DNA of 37,474 nucleotides from Bacillota bacterium (GCA_026627155.1 JAPNUJ010000019.1:1-37474), one strand, 5' to 3'; counted from the stretch's first letter, positions 8,845 through 18,266 are shown. Notes: a model not told the origin generated them from the letters alone. A program made the numbers and translations.

Positions 8845-9552
8845 TCAGGGGCCCGGGGAGAGGAAGAGCGGGGCATTGTAGACCGCGGCGGCCGCCGAGG
8901 CACTCAAGTCACCGGCGCTGACCATCCCGTCGAGCACTTCTTTTTGACGAGCCTTGGCAAGTGACAGGTCTGCTAGTGGGTCGTATGCACTCGGGGCTTG
9001 TGGCAAACCGGCCAACAGAGCGCACTGGGCAGGCGTCAACTGATCGGCGTTGCGATCGAAGTAGACGTGAGCCGCCTGGCCCACACCGTAAGCGCCTTGC
9101 CCAAGGTAGACTTCATTAAGGTAGAGGGACAAGATTTCATTCTTGGACAGGGCATGACTGATCAGAAGCGCCAGCGCGATCTGCCGGAGCTTTCGCTCGA
9201 GCGTCTTCTGATCAGATAAGAACATGTCCTTGACCAGTTGCTCGGTAATCGTGCTCGCGCCCTGGACCGCCCGCAAGTGGATCGCATCGACGACCATGGC
9301 GCGGGCGATGCCTTCGAGATCAATGCCCTCGTTGTGATAGAATTGCCGATCCTCCGTCGCGATGATCGCGCGTTGCAAAAAGACCGGTATGTCTCGCAAT
9401 GGTGTATAGCCACCATGAGCTGCCGCCCGCGCATGAACCCGACCGATGAGTTGTGCGGGCAAAGTCGGGTTCCACACCGACGCGAGATAAAACAGGATAA
9501 CGCCAGTCACCACGACGAAGACGACCACAATTCCGATCAGAAGGCGTTTCAT
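8845..9552 (-). CDS. mtgA: Monofunctional peptidoglycan glycosyltransferase (GT51)
   Basis: The enzyme polymerises lipid II into glycan strands on the outer face of the membrane. The product is 235 residues, right for a stand-alone GT51 protein without a transpeptidase domain. One N-terminal membrane helix (3-24) anchors it. Motif I is ATEDRQFYHNEGID with catalytic E67; motif II is QGASTITEQLVK (97-108) with E104; the SKNEILSLYLNEVYLGQGAYGVG segment is at 136-158. In motif III the usual R-K-x-x-E reads R-K-L-R-Q, with glutamine at 124. The gene starts 13 bp after the ornithine aminotransferase stop, so it is probably co-transcribed with it. The link between the two functions is not obvious. 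Confidence 0.93.
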   Translation of the reverse strand: MKRLLIGIVVVFVVVTGVILFYLASVWNPTLPAQLIGRVHARAAAHGGYTPLRDIPVFLQRAIIATEDRQFYHNEGIDLEGIARAMVVDAIHLRAVQGASTITEQLVKDMFLSDQKTLERKLRQIALALLISHALSKNEILSLYLNEVYLGQGAYGVGQAAHVYFDRNADQLTPAQCALLAGLPQAPSAYDPLADLSLAKARQKEVLDGMVSAGDLSASAAAAVYNAPLFLSPGP

Positions 9553-9565
9553 GAGCCACCCTCAC

Positions 9566-10768
9566 TCAGGCGGTCACGGCAGCTCCGAGCACCGCCTTGA
9601 TTTCTTTGAGCGCCAGATCCAGTTCCTCGCGCTCGATGATGAGCGGCGGCGCGAAGCGGATGACGTTGTCATGCGTCTCTTTGCACAGGATGCCTCGTTC
9701 TTTCAGTGCCTCGCAGTACGGCCTTGCTTTCTCGGTCAACTCGACGCCGACAAAGAGCCCACGTCCCCGCACGTCGACGATGATCGGGTTGTGAATCTTT
9801 TTCAGCTCCCCGAGAAAATAATGTCCAAGCTCCAGCGAGCGGGCAGGCAGGTCTTCGTCGACGATCACATCGAGTGCGGCGATCGCGCAGGCGCACGCCA
9901 AAGGATTGCCGCCAAACGTGGATCCGTGCGAACCGGGTTCGAAGACGCCGAGAATGTCGCGGTTTGCGGCCACGGCCGAGATTGGCATGACGCCGCCGCC
10001 AAGCGCCTTGCCGAGGATGTAGAGGTCCGGGACAACCCCTTCCCAGTCACACGCAAACATTTTGCCCGTCCGACCGAAGCCCGACTGAATCTCGTCGGCC
10101 GCGAAGAGGACACCATGCTCCTTGCACAGGTCATACGCAGCGCGCAGATAGCCCTCGGGAGGGATGACGATCCCGGCTTCCCCTTGAATGGGCTCGATCA
10201 GCAAGGCGGCGGTCGTCGGCTTGATCGCCTGTCGCAGCGCTTCCAGATCGCCATACGGGACCATGACGAAGCCCGGTGCGAGAGGTCCGAAGCCCCGCTG
10301 GTACTCGGGACTGGACGACATCGAGACGGCGGCGAGCGTCCGACCGTGAAAGTTGCCGGTGCAGACGATGATCTCCGCTTGGTTGTCCGGTACGCCCAAG
10401 ACGTCGTATGCATAGCGACGAACGGCCTTGACAGCCGTTTCCACGGCTTCGGCGCCTGTGTTCATCGGAAGGATCATGTCCTTTTTGACCAGCGCGGCCA
10501 GTTTGCTGTAAAATGGCCCCAGTTGGTCGCTGTAAAAAGCCCGTGACGTCAGTGTGACCTTGTCAGCCTGTTCTTTCAACGCCGCTATGATGCGAGGGTG
10601 TCGGTGTCCTTGATTCACTGCGGAATAGGCGCTGAGCATATCCATGTAGCGCTCCCCTTCTGGACTATACACCCAGATTCCTTGCGCTTTGCTGATGACG
10701 ATCGGAAGCGGGTGATAGTTATGCGCCCCCAACCGGTCGGTCATCTGCATAAGTTCCTCGGATGCCAT
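9566..10768 (-). CDS. rocD: Ornithine aminotransferase
   Basis: A PLP enzyme of class III that converts ornithine and 2-oxoglutarate to glutamate semialdehyde and glutamate in arginine/ornithine catabolism. The product is 400 residues, normal for RocD. Visible are NYHPLP near residue 17, [13 protein letters not shown] (102-114), the PLP aspartate in [14 protein letters not shown], and the Schiff-base lysine K254 in ILGKALGGG. The ATG at 10768 has GAAGGAGGG upstream; an in-frame extension to 10915 lacks a ribosome site and would run into the divergent gene. The divergent 2'-5' RNA ligase gene starts only 42 bp away, so the promoters must overlap its coding region. Confidence 0.94.
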   Translation of the reverse strand: MASEELMQMTDRLGAHNYHPLPIVISKAQGIWVYSPEGERYMDMLSAYSAVNQGHRHPRIIAALKEQADKVTLTSRAFYSDQLGPFYSKLAALVKKDMILPMNTGAEAVETAVKAVRRYAYDVLGVPDNQAEIIVCTGNFHGRTLAAVSMSSSPEYQRGFGPLAPGFVMVPYGDLEALRQAIKPTTAALLIEPIQGEAGIVIPPEGYLRAAYDLCKEHGVLFAADEIQSGFGRTGKMFACDWEGVVPDLYILGKALGGGVMPISAVAANRDILGVFEPGSHGSTFGGNPLACACAIAALDVIVDEDLPARSLELGHYFLGELKKIHNPIIVDVRGRGLFVGVELTEKARPYCEALKERGILCKETHDNVIRFAPPLIIEREELDLALKEIKAVLGAAVTA

Positions 10769-10810
10769 CTCGGTCCCTCCTTCAAGTTCACTGATTGGAG
10801 TGAATGCGCC

Positions 10811-11389
10811 TTGACTTACTTTATCGGGGTCGTTCCGCCGCCTGAGGTCGCTGCTCGGATCGATGTCCTGCGTGCCCGGTTTCCCGGTCGACTTGTCGAG
10901 CGCATCGAACCTCACATCACGCTGGTCGCACCGCTGGAGGTGTTGAACCTCGACCTATGGGTCTCGGCTCTGGAACGCGTTGCCGCAAGCACGCACCCGT
11001 TTTGCCTTCAACTTGGGTCCCCGGATTACTTTGATCGCCGCGTACTGTTCTTGTCGGTTCAAACGGGAAGTCCCGAACTGTCCGAGCTGCGCGCGCGTTT
11101 GTACAACGTCACCCAGACAGGGGGGCAGGATACGAGTAGCGTCCCTGAACTGCGCGATGCAGAGCGCGCCTATCATCCGCACCTGACCCTCGCCATGCCG
11201 TCCTTTGGCACTCCGGCAGCGCTGTTCCCGGCGATACACAACGAAGCAGCCGCACTGGCGGCCGACACCTCAGCCTTCGTTGTTGCGTCCGTGCGTCTTT
11301 ACAGAAAACGGGGCTCTCGTTGGTCTCCGGAACAAGATCTGGCGTTCAGTACGTTGCCCGAGGAAACAGGCTGTGCTCCGGCGCACTGA
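10811..11389 (+). CDS. 2'-5' RNA ligase family protein (2H phosphoesterase)
   Basis: The product is 192 residues with the two HxTx motifs of the 2H superfamily: HITL at 35-38 and HLTL at 124-127, spaced as in ThpR/LigT proteins. Such proteins act as 2'-5' RNA ligases or cyclic phosphodiesterases on RNA ends (family knowledge; the substrate is unknown here). No ATG is available near the N-terminus. TTG at 10811 is chosen because TTGGAGTGA lies upstream and the product begins [10 protein letters not shown], as expected for the first strand of the fold. The longer frame from 10598 lies opposite rocD and is not credible. It converges with the bacilliredoxin gene 30 bp downstream. Confidence 0.85.
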   Translation: MTYFIGVVPPPEVAARIDVLRARFPGRLVERIEPHITLVAPLEVLNLDLWVSALERVAASTHPFCLQLGSPDYFDRRVLFLSVQTGSPELSELRARLYNVTQTGGQDTSSVPELRDAERAYHPHLTLAMPSFGTPAALFPAIHNEAAALAADTSAFVVASVRLYRKRGSRWSPEQDLAFSTLPEETGCAPAH

Positions 11390-11419
11390 AAGGTGCGCGG
11401 AGCGCAGGCGACTGGGCAG

Positions 11420-11848
11420 CTACGCGCCTGTGTGCTGTCTGAGGGCAGTGACGAGTGCGTCGCGAACCGCCTCGGAACTGTGCCCTTCGATCTGGTGGCG
11501 CTCCATCATCCAGGCGATCTCGCCGTCTTTCAGGATCGCGACGGAAGGCGACGAGGGCGCATAGCCATGAAAATAGGAGCGCGCCTGCTTGGTTGACTCC
11601 ACGTCTTGCCCCGCGAATACGGTCACCAGATGATCCGGCTTGACGGCTTGCACCGCGTCCGCGATAGCCGGTCGCGCGATCCCCGCGGCGCAACCGCAGA
11701 TCGAGTTGACGACGCAAAGCGTAACGCCGCTCCGTGCAAAAGCGGCATCGACAGCTGGCGCCGTGCGCAATTCTTCAAACCCTACACGGGTCAGTTCTTC
11801 CCGCATCGGTTCGATAATCTCCAGGAACATCGGTGAGTCGTAAGGCAT
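11420..11848 (-). CDS. Bacilliredoxin, BrxA/BrxB family
   Basis: Bacilliredoxins remove bacillithiol from protein mixed disulfides in the cytoplasm, a thiol redox role found in Firmicutes and some relatives. The product is 142 residues, the usual length, with the active-site CGC motif at 51-53 (NSICGCAAG) in a thioredoxin-like fold, and the conserved N-terminus YDSPMFLEIIEPMREEL. AGGGAGG lies upstream of the ATG. A TATACT hexamer on the minus strand (complement of 11931-11936) could be its -10 element, giving a leader of about 80 bases. I cannot tell BrxA from BrxB. Bacillithiol synthesis genes are not in the window. Confidence 0.93.
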   Translation of the reverse strand: MPYDSPMFLEIIEPMREELTRVGFEELRTAPAVDAAFARSGVTLCVVNSICGCAAGIARPAIADAVQAVKPDHLVTVFAGQDVESTKQARSYFHGYAPSSPSVAILKDGEIAWMMERHQIEGHSSEAVRDALVTALRQHTGA

Positions 11849-11976
11849 GGTACGAAACCTCCCTGTATGGTGTCAGATGAAAGTCCAACGCGGATGTGAA
11901 AAAGTCGTTACCCGTTTATCTTGCCCTTTTAGTATAGACTTCGTCGCGACTTTGCGCCACCGGTGGTCCTTTCTCC

Positions 11977-12567
11977 ATGAATTCCACCAGTCCGGTATAC
12001 CCGAGGCTGGATTTCCTGTATAATCTGTGTCGAGACTGTTACCGAGATGTGCTGGACCAGATGATCTTTCACGAGGTGATCTTCGTGTCGTACGTATGGG
12101 GCATGATTACCAATCAGTTTGAACCAGCCAACCTGTTCCAGACCATTTGTTTTTTACTGATCGTGATGATCAGCTTGCCGTCCTTGATGCTCGATCGTTT
12201 GGTCAGCCTGTTCGAGACGCATCGTCGCATCAAACCGAAGATGCTTCGTCAGGTCGAAGCGGTCGCCAGTGGAAGTCCTACCATCCTGTTGACCCCGTCT
12301 GAGCGAGAAGCCTGTTTGCAGGACTACTTGGCCCTCAAGTTCGTCCAGAAGCGATCGCAGATGGCTGACCCCCGACAATTGCCGACGCCGCAGCTGACTT
12401 TTGTCTTACACTCGGGAGAGCGGATCACCTTGTATCCCGCCGGGAACGACATCGACATCACGCGGACGGACAAAAAGGGTCGGTCGCTGGTGTCTTACTG
12501 GGTGCGCGGCACGCAGATGCGGGACCGTCTCGACGCGATGACTGCCGTTGACGTGCGGGAGGCCTAG
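11977..12567 (+). CDS. Membrane-associated protein of unknown function
   Basis: A 196-residue product that I do not recognise. The N-terminal third contains a Cys-x-x-Cys pair (LCRDC, 17-21) and two hydrophobic stretches at about 30-45 and 56-72 (FQTICFLLIVMISLPSLML). These are followed by a basic, soluble C-terminal part that includes a short beta-rich segment (LTFVLHSGERITLYPAGNDIDITR). This suggests an N-terminal membrane hairpin with a cytoplasmic domain. The only in-frame ATG is at 11977; its ribosome site is weak, which leaves the start uncertain. It ends 3 bp from the convergent ABC ATPase gene. Codon use looks like that of its neighbours, so it is probably a real gene. Confidence 0.6.
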   Translation: MNSTSPVYPRLDFLYNLCRDCYRDVLDQMIFHEVIFVSYVWGMITNQFEPANLFQTICFLLIVMISLPSLMLDRLVSLFETHRRIKPKMLRQVEAVASGSPTILLTPSEREACLQDYLALKFVQKRSQMADPRQLPTPQLTFVLHSGERITLYPAGNDIDITRTDKKGRSLVSYWVRGTQMRDRLDAMTAVDVREA

Positions 12568-12570
12568 TCG

Positions 12571-13893
12571 TTACTCGCCACCTTCTTGTGTTTCGTCGAC
12601 GTCTTCCAGATAGAGCAACTTCGAGTCCTCATCATACGCGAACAACTCGACATAGCGACCCCAACTGATCAACGTGTCGAGTTGCGTCTCGGCCTCCTCC
12701 TCGCCCACGCTCTTCTGGAGAATTTCAAGAAAGAATTCTCGCGGCATCTGGCTGTTTCGCTTGGATTCCAGCACCCACAAGATGCGTTCCATAAAGGGAA
12801 CGTGTTGCAGTGCCTGTTCGCGAAACATCGTCTTGCGGTCGAGGACTGTGGCATCGGCCACTTGGCGCCCTACATCCGTCAGCTCAAAGTCGCCGGACGT
12901 TACGGTGCCGAAGCCGAAGATGCGGCATGTTTCCACGATGGGCAACAGGTCTTCGAGATCGAGTGCCAGGGAGTCGCCAATTTTGTACAGATCGACTTTT
13001 CCGCCGAGATCGTCGACAAGTTCGATAAACCCAGTCACGGCGCCAGAGGCGACGTTCGGAAGCAGCGTAAGTTTTCGCGGCAACTTGACCTCCGTTTCTT
13101 CTTGCAAGGAGACGCGCGCGTCCTTTTGCTGCGTCAAGATCGAATACAGTTCGTCCACGAGCCGGGTAAACGGCTCCGATTTGCGTTCCCGCCAATGCGG
13201 GAGGGTGATGGGAACGTGGCTGATGATCTTGGCCGGGTCACGCGAGAGCACGAGTGCACGGTCCGCCATGTAGACCGCTTCTTCGATGCTGTGCGTTACG
13301 AGGACGATGGCTTTGGTGGGGATCTTTCGCTCTTGCCAGAGTTCGAGGAGGTCCCGCTTAAGATTTTCTGCAGTCAGCACATCAAGGGCGGAAAAAGGTT
13401 CGTCCATCAACAGAATGTCTGGTTCCATGACCAGGGCGCGCCCCAGTCCAACGCGTTGACGCATGCCACCCGACAGTTCCTTAGGGTACGCGCCCTCGAA
13501 TCCATCCAGTCCGATCATGTCGATGACAGCGATCGCTTTGTTGCGTTTCTCGTCTCGGCCGAGCCGCGCGTAGCGAAGCCCCATCTCGACATTTTCAAGG
13601 ACGGTCAGCCAGGGGAACAGGGCAAACGACTGGAACACCATGCTGACGCCGGGATTCGTTCCAAAAAAGGTGTCTCCCCGATAGAGGACCTCTCCATCCG
13701 TCGGCGGCACCAGGCCGGCGATGATGCGCAGCAGGGTCGATTTGCCGGACCCGGAAGGTCCAAGCAAGGCGACAAATTCGCCTTCGTGAATCTGTAACTG
13801 GATGTCGCTGAGGACCTTGAAGCGCGTTTTGTTGGCGCCTTCAAAGTCCTTGCTGACGGCACGTGCCTCGATGAGCGGTACTCCCTTCGCCAC
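12571..13893 (-). CDS. ABC transporter ATPase (nitrate/sulfonate type) with C-terminal AAA-associated domain
   Basis: The product is 440 residues. The ATPase domain spans about 6-250 with Walker A GPSGSGKST (45-53), signature LSGGMRQR (140-147), Walker B ILLMDEP (160-166) and switch H201; it is closest to the SsuB/NrtD/TauB group. Residues about 275-435 form an extra domain (LLPNVASGAVTGFIELVDDLGG... to the acidic end) like the AAA-associated C-terminal domain seen in some ATPases of this group. GTG at 13893 is chosen because AAAGGGGG lies upstream and MAKG fits; an ATG at 13998 would add 35 residues with a poor ribosome site. The permease gene precedes it by 121 bp on the same strand. Confidence 0.88.
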   Translation of the reverse strand: MAKGVPLIEARAVSKDFEGANKTRFKVLSDIQLQIHEGEFVALLGPSGSGKSTLLRIIAGLVPPTDGEVLYRGDTFFGTNPGVSMVFQSFALFPWLTVLENVEMGLRYARLGRDEKRNKAIAVIDMIGLDGFEGAYPKELSGGMRQRVGLGRALVMEPDILLMDEPFSALDVLTAENLKRDLLELWQERKIPTKAIVLVTHSIEEAVYMADRALVLSRDPAKIISHVPITLPHWRERKSEPFTRLVDELYSILTQQKDARVSLQEETEVKLPRKLTLLPNVASGAVTGFIELVDDLGGKVDLYKIGDSLALDLEDLLPIVETCRIFGFGTVTSGDFELTDVGRQVADATVLDRKTMFREQALQHVPFMERILWVLESKRNSQMPREFFLEILQKSVGEEEAETQLDTLISWGRYVELFAYDEDSKLLYLEDVDETQEGGE

Positions 13894-14014
13894 GGTGTGG
13901 CCCCCTTTTTCAGTGGCTGGCTTTGTCTGGCTCGGTACGGCACGGGCCCGGACGGCACGCCATACTGCGGCGCACCATAGCACATCTTGCCGGGGCATGA
14001 TGCTGTGCTCTCTC

Positions 14015-15748
14015 TCAGTCCAGGTGAAATTTGGTCTCTGCCAGTCTGTACAACCGGCGCCAGATCAGTCGGTTGATCGTCACGACAAAGGTGGACATGA
14101 CGACCAGTCCCCAGATCAGGTGCGCCCAGTTGCCAACGGAAGAGGCTTCGTCGATGTAGGCGCCGAGGCCACTGGCGATCAGCGTATGACCCTGGTACAC
14201 CACCATCTCAGCCAGCACGCTGGCGTTCCAGGCACCGCCGCTGGCGGTGATGCCGCCTGTGATCAACGCGGGGAAGATGGCCGGCAAGATGAGCGTCTTC
14301 CAACGCTCGACGCTCCGCAGGCGCAGGATCGAAGAGGCTTCTTTGAGCCCACTCGGGATCGCCATCGCTCCGGCAATGACGTTGAACAAGATATACCACT
14401 GTGTGCCAAGCATGATCAGTGGCACGGCGCCGATGTTGAAGTTCACGTGCAGCGCCAGAAACACGATTCCGATAATCGGATAGAACACGTTCGTGGGGTA
14501 AGAGGCCGCCAGTTGCACCAAGGGCTGCATAATCCGAGCAAGGCGGGGGTTCAGTCCGATGGCGACACCGAGCGGAATCGTCCACAAGGCCCCGAGGATG
14601 GTGGCCGCCATGACCCGCAAAAATGTGTAGAACCCGAGCCGAATGACAGACAACAGGGGCAGCAGTCCCATGTCGGCGATTTCGCGGACGGCGCCCACCG
14701 TGAATTGACCGAAGTACAGGAGGAGGGCGACCACGACCAGCCAAGCCATGACGCGTCCGGCCATGGCGCGCCGGGCGGTGCGCGCCCGCGGACGCAGTCC
14801 CGACTCCAACCGGATAATCAGGGCCTCCGTCGTGTGGGCTACCGGCGTCCATACGCTCGCTCCCGTTGCCTTCAGCCAGTTGGTTCGCCGAAGCAGTTGC
14901 AAAAACCAGGAAGACGGAGGATCGGCGGTTTCATTCTGATCGAGTTTGAACTTGTACGACCAAGCGACGGCGGGACGCCACACCAACTGGTCAACCAGAA
15001 CGATGACGACCGTCATGGCGATCAAACCATACACGACGGCGGCCACGTCGCCGCGAGCTAACGCCTCGCCCAGATACGAACCGATACCGGGGAGTGTGAT
15101 CGTCTTGTTCAAAACCGTGAAGCTCTCTGACGCGATCAGGAAAAACCAGGCCCCGCCGAATGACATCATGCTGTTATAGACCAGACCAATCATGCTGTAC
15201 GGGACCTCGAGCTTGGTGAATCGCGCCCAGGGGCGCAACCGATTGATCTCAGCGGCTTCAATCAGGTCTTGCGGGATCGTGGTCAGAGAATGATAGAAAC
15301 TGAACGTGATGTTCCAGGCTTGCGCTGTAAAGATGGCAAAGATCGAGGCGCATTCGGCACCGAGTTGGTTGCCCGGAAAGAGAGCGAGAAACGCAGTGAT
15401 GGTGATCGTCAAGAAGCCAAATACGGGGATCGATTGCAACAGGTCGAGCGCTGGGATCATGATTTTTTCGGCCGTCTTGTGGTAGGCGGCGATGCGCCCG
15501 TACACCAGTGAGAAAGCCAGCGATAAGAAGTAGGCAATAAACATCCGCAACAGTGACCGGCCAGCATAGTAGGGGAGGTATAGTGGCGACAGGTGAATCA
15601 CAGTCACCCCCACTGCAGGCAGGGGAACGACCATGCCGCGTCCAAGTTCGATCAAGGCGAACAAGACGCCACAAAGGAAGATGGCGACGACGAAGTCGGC
15701 CCAACTGACTCGATGCGGGCTACGCAAGAGTCCCAAAAACTGGTTCAC
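14015..15748 (-). CDS. ABC transporter permease with two fused transmembrane domains
   Basis: The product is 577 residues and holds two permease domains of the nitrate/sulfonate/taurine kind (about 35-280 and 350-570). Each has an EAA-type loop for contact with the ATPase: QDLIEAAEINRLRPWARF in the first and SGLKEASSILRLRSVERWK in the second. A basic linker (RPRARTARR) separates them. Fusion means one polypeptide can form the whole channel. GTG at 15748 is chosen for the strong GGGAGG seven bases upstream; ATGs at 15781 and 15880 lack good ribosome sites. No periplasmic-type binding protein gene lies in the window, so the substrate is open. Confidence 0.9.
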   Translation of the reverse strand: MNQFLGLLRSPHRVSWADFVVAIFLCGVLFALIELGRGMVVPLPAVGVTVIHLSPLYLPYYAGRSLLRMFIAYFLSLAFSLVYGRIAAYHKTAEKIMIPALDLLQSIPVFGFLTITITAFLALFPGNQLGAECASIFAIFTAQAWNITFSFYHSLTTIPQDLIEAAEINRLRPWARFTKLEVPYSMIGLVYNSMMSFGGAWFFLIASESFTVLNKTITLPGIGSYLGEALARGDVAAVVYGLIAMTVVIVLVDQLVWRPAVAWSYKFKLDQNETADPPSSWFLQLLRRTNWLKATGASVWTPVAHTTEALIIRLESGLRPRARTARRAMAGRVMAWLVVVALLLYFGQFTVGAVREIADMGLLPLLSVIRLGFYTFLRVMAATILGALWTIPLGVAIGLNPRLARIMQPLVQLAASYPTNVFYPIIGIVFLALHVNFNIGAVPLIMLGTQWYILFNVIAGAMAIPSGLKEASSILRLRSVERWKTLILPAIFPALITGGITASGGAWNASVLAEMVVYQGHTLIASGLGAYIDEASSVGNWAHLIWGLVVMSTFVVTINRLIWRRLYRLAETKFHLD

Positions 15749-15907
15749 GACTGTACCTCCCGCCAATGTGCACAGGGACATGGTCCCGAAGTGTCGGCCC
15801 TGAGGGGACTGTCCGTGTATTGTACCAAGAAATCGCAGGGCTTGCATGGCGGGTTCCGCGAATGTACACAACGACAACATGGCTGTGACGGGACCACACG
15901 GGTCGCG

Positions 15908-15916
15908 TGGTATACT
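15908..15916 (+). promoter_or_regulatory. Extended -10 promoter for glpD
   Basis: TGGTATACT is an extended -10 element 58 bp before the glpD start. A recognisable -35 is lacking, as allowed for this promoter class. Confidence 0.55.
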
Positions 15917-15974
15917 GTGGGCAAATCGTAGACGCGCGGCTCTGCGCGCGTACGGGTCTGAGGTGAGTCATACG

Positions 15975-17711
15975 ATGCATGCCATTCCCATGGCGCGCTC
16001 GAAGCGCGCCGAACGTCGCGCCTGTCTGGTATCCCAAGAGTGGGATCTGGTGATTATCGGTGGCGGGATCACCGGCGCGGGAATCGCCCGCGAGGCAAGC
16101 CTGGCGGGTTTGCGAGTAGCCCTTCTCGAGGCACGTGACTTTGCGTCCGGGACGAGCAGCCGGTCGACAAAGCTGTTTCATGGAGGCTTACGGTACTTGG
16201 AACGGGCCGAGTTTTTATTGGTGCGGGAGGGCGGGCGTGAGCGTGAGGGCATGCAGCGTCTGGCCCCCCACCTGGTTCATCCGTTGCCGTTTTTGCTTCC
16301 CATCTACAAATCGATGAAGTACGGGAAATTTGCGATGGGAACTGCCGTCTGGCTGTACGATCGCCTCGCGCAAGTGGAACCCGGCGAACAGCGGGTTGTG
16401 TTGACAGCTGATGAGGTATTGGCGCGCGAACCCGCGACGAATCCTCAGGACTTGACGGGTGGTGTGATGTATCACGAGTACTTGACGGACGATGCGAGAT
16501 GCACCGTGACGGTCCTCAGGGCAGCTGAGCAGTGGGGTGCGTTGTCCCTCAACTACACGCCGGTTACCGGCTTGCTCTATGAGGCGGGACGCGTGTGTGG
16601 AGTGACCGCGAAGGACGCTGAGACGGATGAGTCCTTGACGGTGCGGGCGCGCGTCGTCGTCAACGCCGCGGGACCCTGGATCGAGTCGGTGTTGGGATGG
16701 GATGATCAGGAGGCACGGCGAGACACGGAGGCGAGGATTTTGCACAGCCGGGGCGTGCATATCGTGTTTGATCACGCCCGGCTGCCAATCAGTCACGCCT
16801 TTGCGATTCAGACGCCAGACGGTCGTTTGCTCTTTATCATTCCCCGCGAGGATCGCACCTTTGTCGGGACCACGGATGAGACGTTTGTCGGGAACTTGTA
16901 TCATCCGGAAATCATGGAACGAGACGTCGAGTATTTGCTGGATCTGGTCAACGCGATTTTCCCTGCAGCCAAGGTCGTCAAGGGGGACGTGGTTGGACAG
17001 TGGTCTGGGGTGCGCCCCCTCGTTCTTGAACCGGGGAAGGCATCCAAGGACGTGTCCCGAAAGGACCAGGTTTGGGTCTCAGACAGTCGCCTGGTCACCA
17101 TCGCCGGCGGAAAATTGACGGCTTGGCGCAAGATGGCCGAAGACGTGATGGAGACAGTCTACACGTTGCTGTCGGACTTGGGGCAACCGGTAAACGCCTG
17201 GTTGCGCGAGCGGGCAGAACTGCTGTCGCCGGTTTCGCCTTTGCCGGGAGGGCTCAGCATCCCGCCTAAGGGACTTTCCGATTGGATCGAGCAAGAGGCC
17301 AGTCGGCTTGTGCAACTGGGAACCATTGCCGCGGGTGATGCGCGGATGATAGCTCGGCGCTATGGGGACGAGGCGCTCGCGGTCATGCAGTTCGGCCAGG
17401 GAGACGCGACGCGGATTGTCCACGATGTGCCGCTTTTGCACTGTGAACTGGCTTACTTGATCGAACGCGAGATGGCCGTCCACCTGACGGATGTGATCGT
17501 CCGCCGAACGGGGTTGGGTTGGTTTGGTGGACGGGAGGCCGTCACCGGCATTGCCCGGATCGCGGAGGCGATGGCGAACCTGTGTGACTGGACGGCAGAG
17601 CGGTTGGCGGATGAGGTGTCGGCCTGTCTTGCGGAATCGTATTGGGGCGAGCGTTCCCTCTACAGTGCGGTCGACAGTTTGCAAACCGCAGTACCCGGGG
17701 GAGGGTTGTGA
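15975..17711 (+). CDS. glpD: Aerobic glycerol-3-phosphate dehydrogenase
   Basis: A membrane-associated flavoenzyme that oxidises glycerol-3-phosphate to dihydroxyacetone phosphate and passes electrons to quinone. The product is 578 residues. The FAD fold is at 25-40 (LVIIGGGITGAGIARE), followed by SSRSTKLFHGGLRYLE, the family signature, and later RTFVGTTDETF and the C-terminal helical domain. The ATG at 15975 has GAGGTGAG upstream; the open frame back to 15846 lacks a site and overlaps the promoter. The N-terminal 20 residues are basic and extend ahead of the FAD strand. Neither glycerol kinase nor a facilitator gene is beside it; the thioesterase gene that follows overlaps by one base. Confidence 0.95.
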   Translation: MHAIPMARSKRAERRACLVSQEWDLVIIGGGITGAGIAREASLAGLRVALLEARDFASGTSSRSTKLFHGGLRYLERAEFLLVREGGREREGMQRLAPHLVHPLPFLLPIYKSMKYGKFAMGTAVWLYDRLAQVEPGEQRVVLTADEVLAREPATNPQDLTGGVMYHEYLTDDARCTVTVLRAAEQWGALSLNYTPVTGLLYEAGRVCGVTAKDAETDESLTVRARVVVNAAGPWIESVLGWDDQEARRDTEARILHSRGVHIVFDHARLPISHAFAIQTPDGRLLFIIPREDRTFVGTTDETFVGNLYHPEIMERDVEYLLDLVNAIFPAAKVVKGDVVGQWSGVRPLVLEPGKASKDVSRKDQVWVSDSRLVTIAGGKLTAWRKMAEDVMETVYTLLSDLGQPVNAWLRERAELLSPVSPLPGGLSIPPKGLSDWIEQEASRLVQLGTIAAGDARMIARRYGDEALAVMQFGQGDATRIVHDVPLLHCELAYLIEREMAVHLTDVIVRRTGLGWFGGREAVTGIARIAEAMANLCDWTAERLADEVSACLAESYWGERSLYSAVDSLQTAVPGGGL

Positions 17712-18232
17712 TGACGAAGGAAGAGATGCTGGCTGAGTTGGGTGATTTCGGCGACGATGAACTGCGCGTCGCACTGCACGCGGGAAGAGCGTTGAAGGCA
17801 GCGCGGGACCAGCAGTTCTACTTTTTGCACTCGTTTTTTCGCGAGACGTTCGATATGGAGCGTTGGGAAGAGACGGGGGAGTGCGTCGTGGCGATGCCAC
17901 AAGATGAGTTGGTCTGGAATCCGGGCGGGATGGTCCATTGGGGCGTGTTGGCCTTTCTGTGCGACAATGCCATGGGTCTGGCTTCTCATCTTGCTTCCGG
18001 ACGGCCCGGCGTCACGGTGGACCTTGGGGTGAAGTACCACAAGCCCGCGCGCGGAAAGATTCTGCGCGCCACAGCGTCCGTCTTGTCGTGTGGAAGCACG
18101 CTGGTGGCTGCACGCTGCCAGATCCACGATGAACGGGGAACGCTCGTCGCATCAGGAACAGGCACGTTCTATCATCGGCGTGCGCGTGAGGGATCTGGCA
18201 CGGCTGACACGCTCTCAGACAAGTTGACGTGA
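17711..18232 (+). CDS. Hotdog-fold thioesterase, PaaI-like
   Basis: The product is 173 residues. The C-terminal 120 residues match the PaaI-type acyl-CoA thioesterase pattern: NPGGMVHWGVLAFLCDNAMG, with the likely catalytic Asn/His/Asp region, then VTVDLGVKYHKPARGKILRATASV and GTLVASGTGTFYH. Such enzymes hydrolyse acyl- or aryl-CoA thioesters in the cytoplasm; the substrate cannot be read. The N-terminal 50 residues are helical and longer than in short PaaI proteins. Its ATG overlaps the glpD TGA by one base (TGATG), with GGGGGAGGG upstream, so it is translationally coupled to glpD. Confidence 0.87.
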   Translation: MTKEEMLAELGDFGDDELRVALHAGRALKAARDQQFYFLHSFFRETFDMERWEETGECVVAMPQDELVWNPGGMVHWGVLAFLCDNAMGLASHLASGRPGVTVDLGVKYHKPARGKILRATASVLSCGSTLVAARCQIHDERGTLVASGTGTFYHRRAREGSGTADTLSDKLT

Positions 18233-18266
18233 GAAAGTGGCGCAGTGGCCAAGCGGGGTGAACGCA

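Noticed and set aside
9551-10546. 331-codon plus-strand frame opposite rocD
   Set aside because: Antisense shadow of ornithine aminotransferase; no domain and no start signal.
12586-13797. 403-codon plus-strand frame opposite the ABC ATPase
   Set aside because: It is an antisense shadow: the minus strand encodes all ATPase motifs, and the plus-strand product has no recognisable domain and no ribosome site.
13894-13998. Longer N-terminus for the ABC ATPase (ATG at 13998)
   Set aside because: Family proteins start near the GTG at 13893, which has the better ribosome site; the extension is Ala/Arg rich without conserved features.
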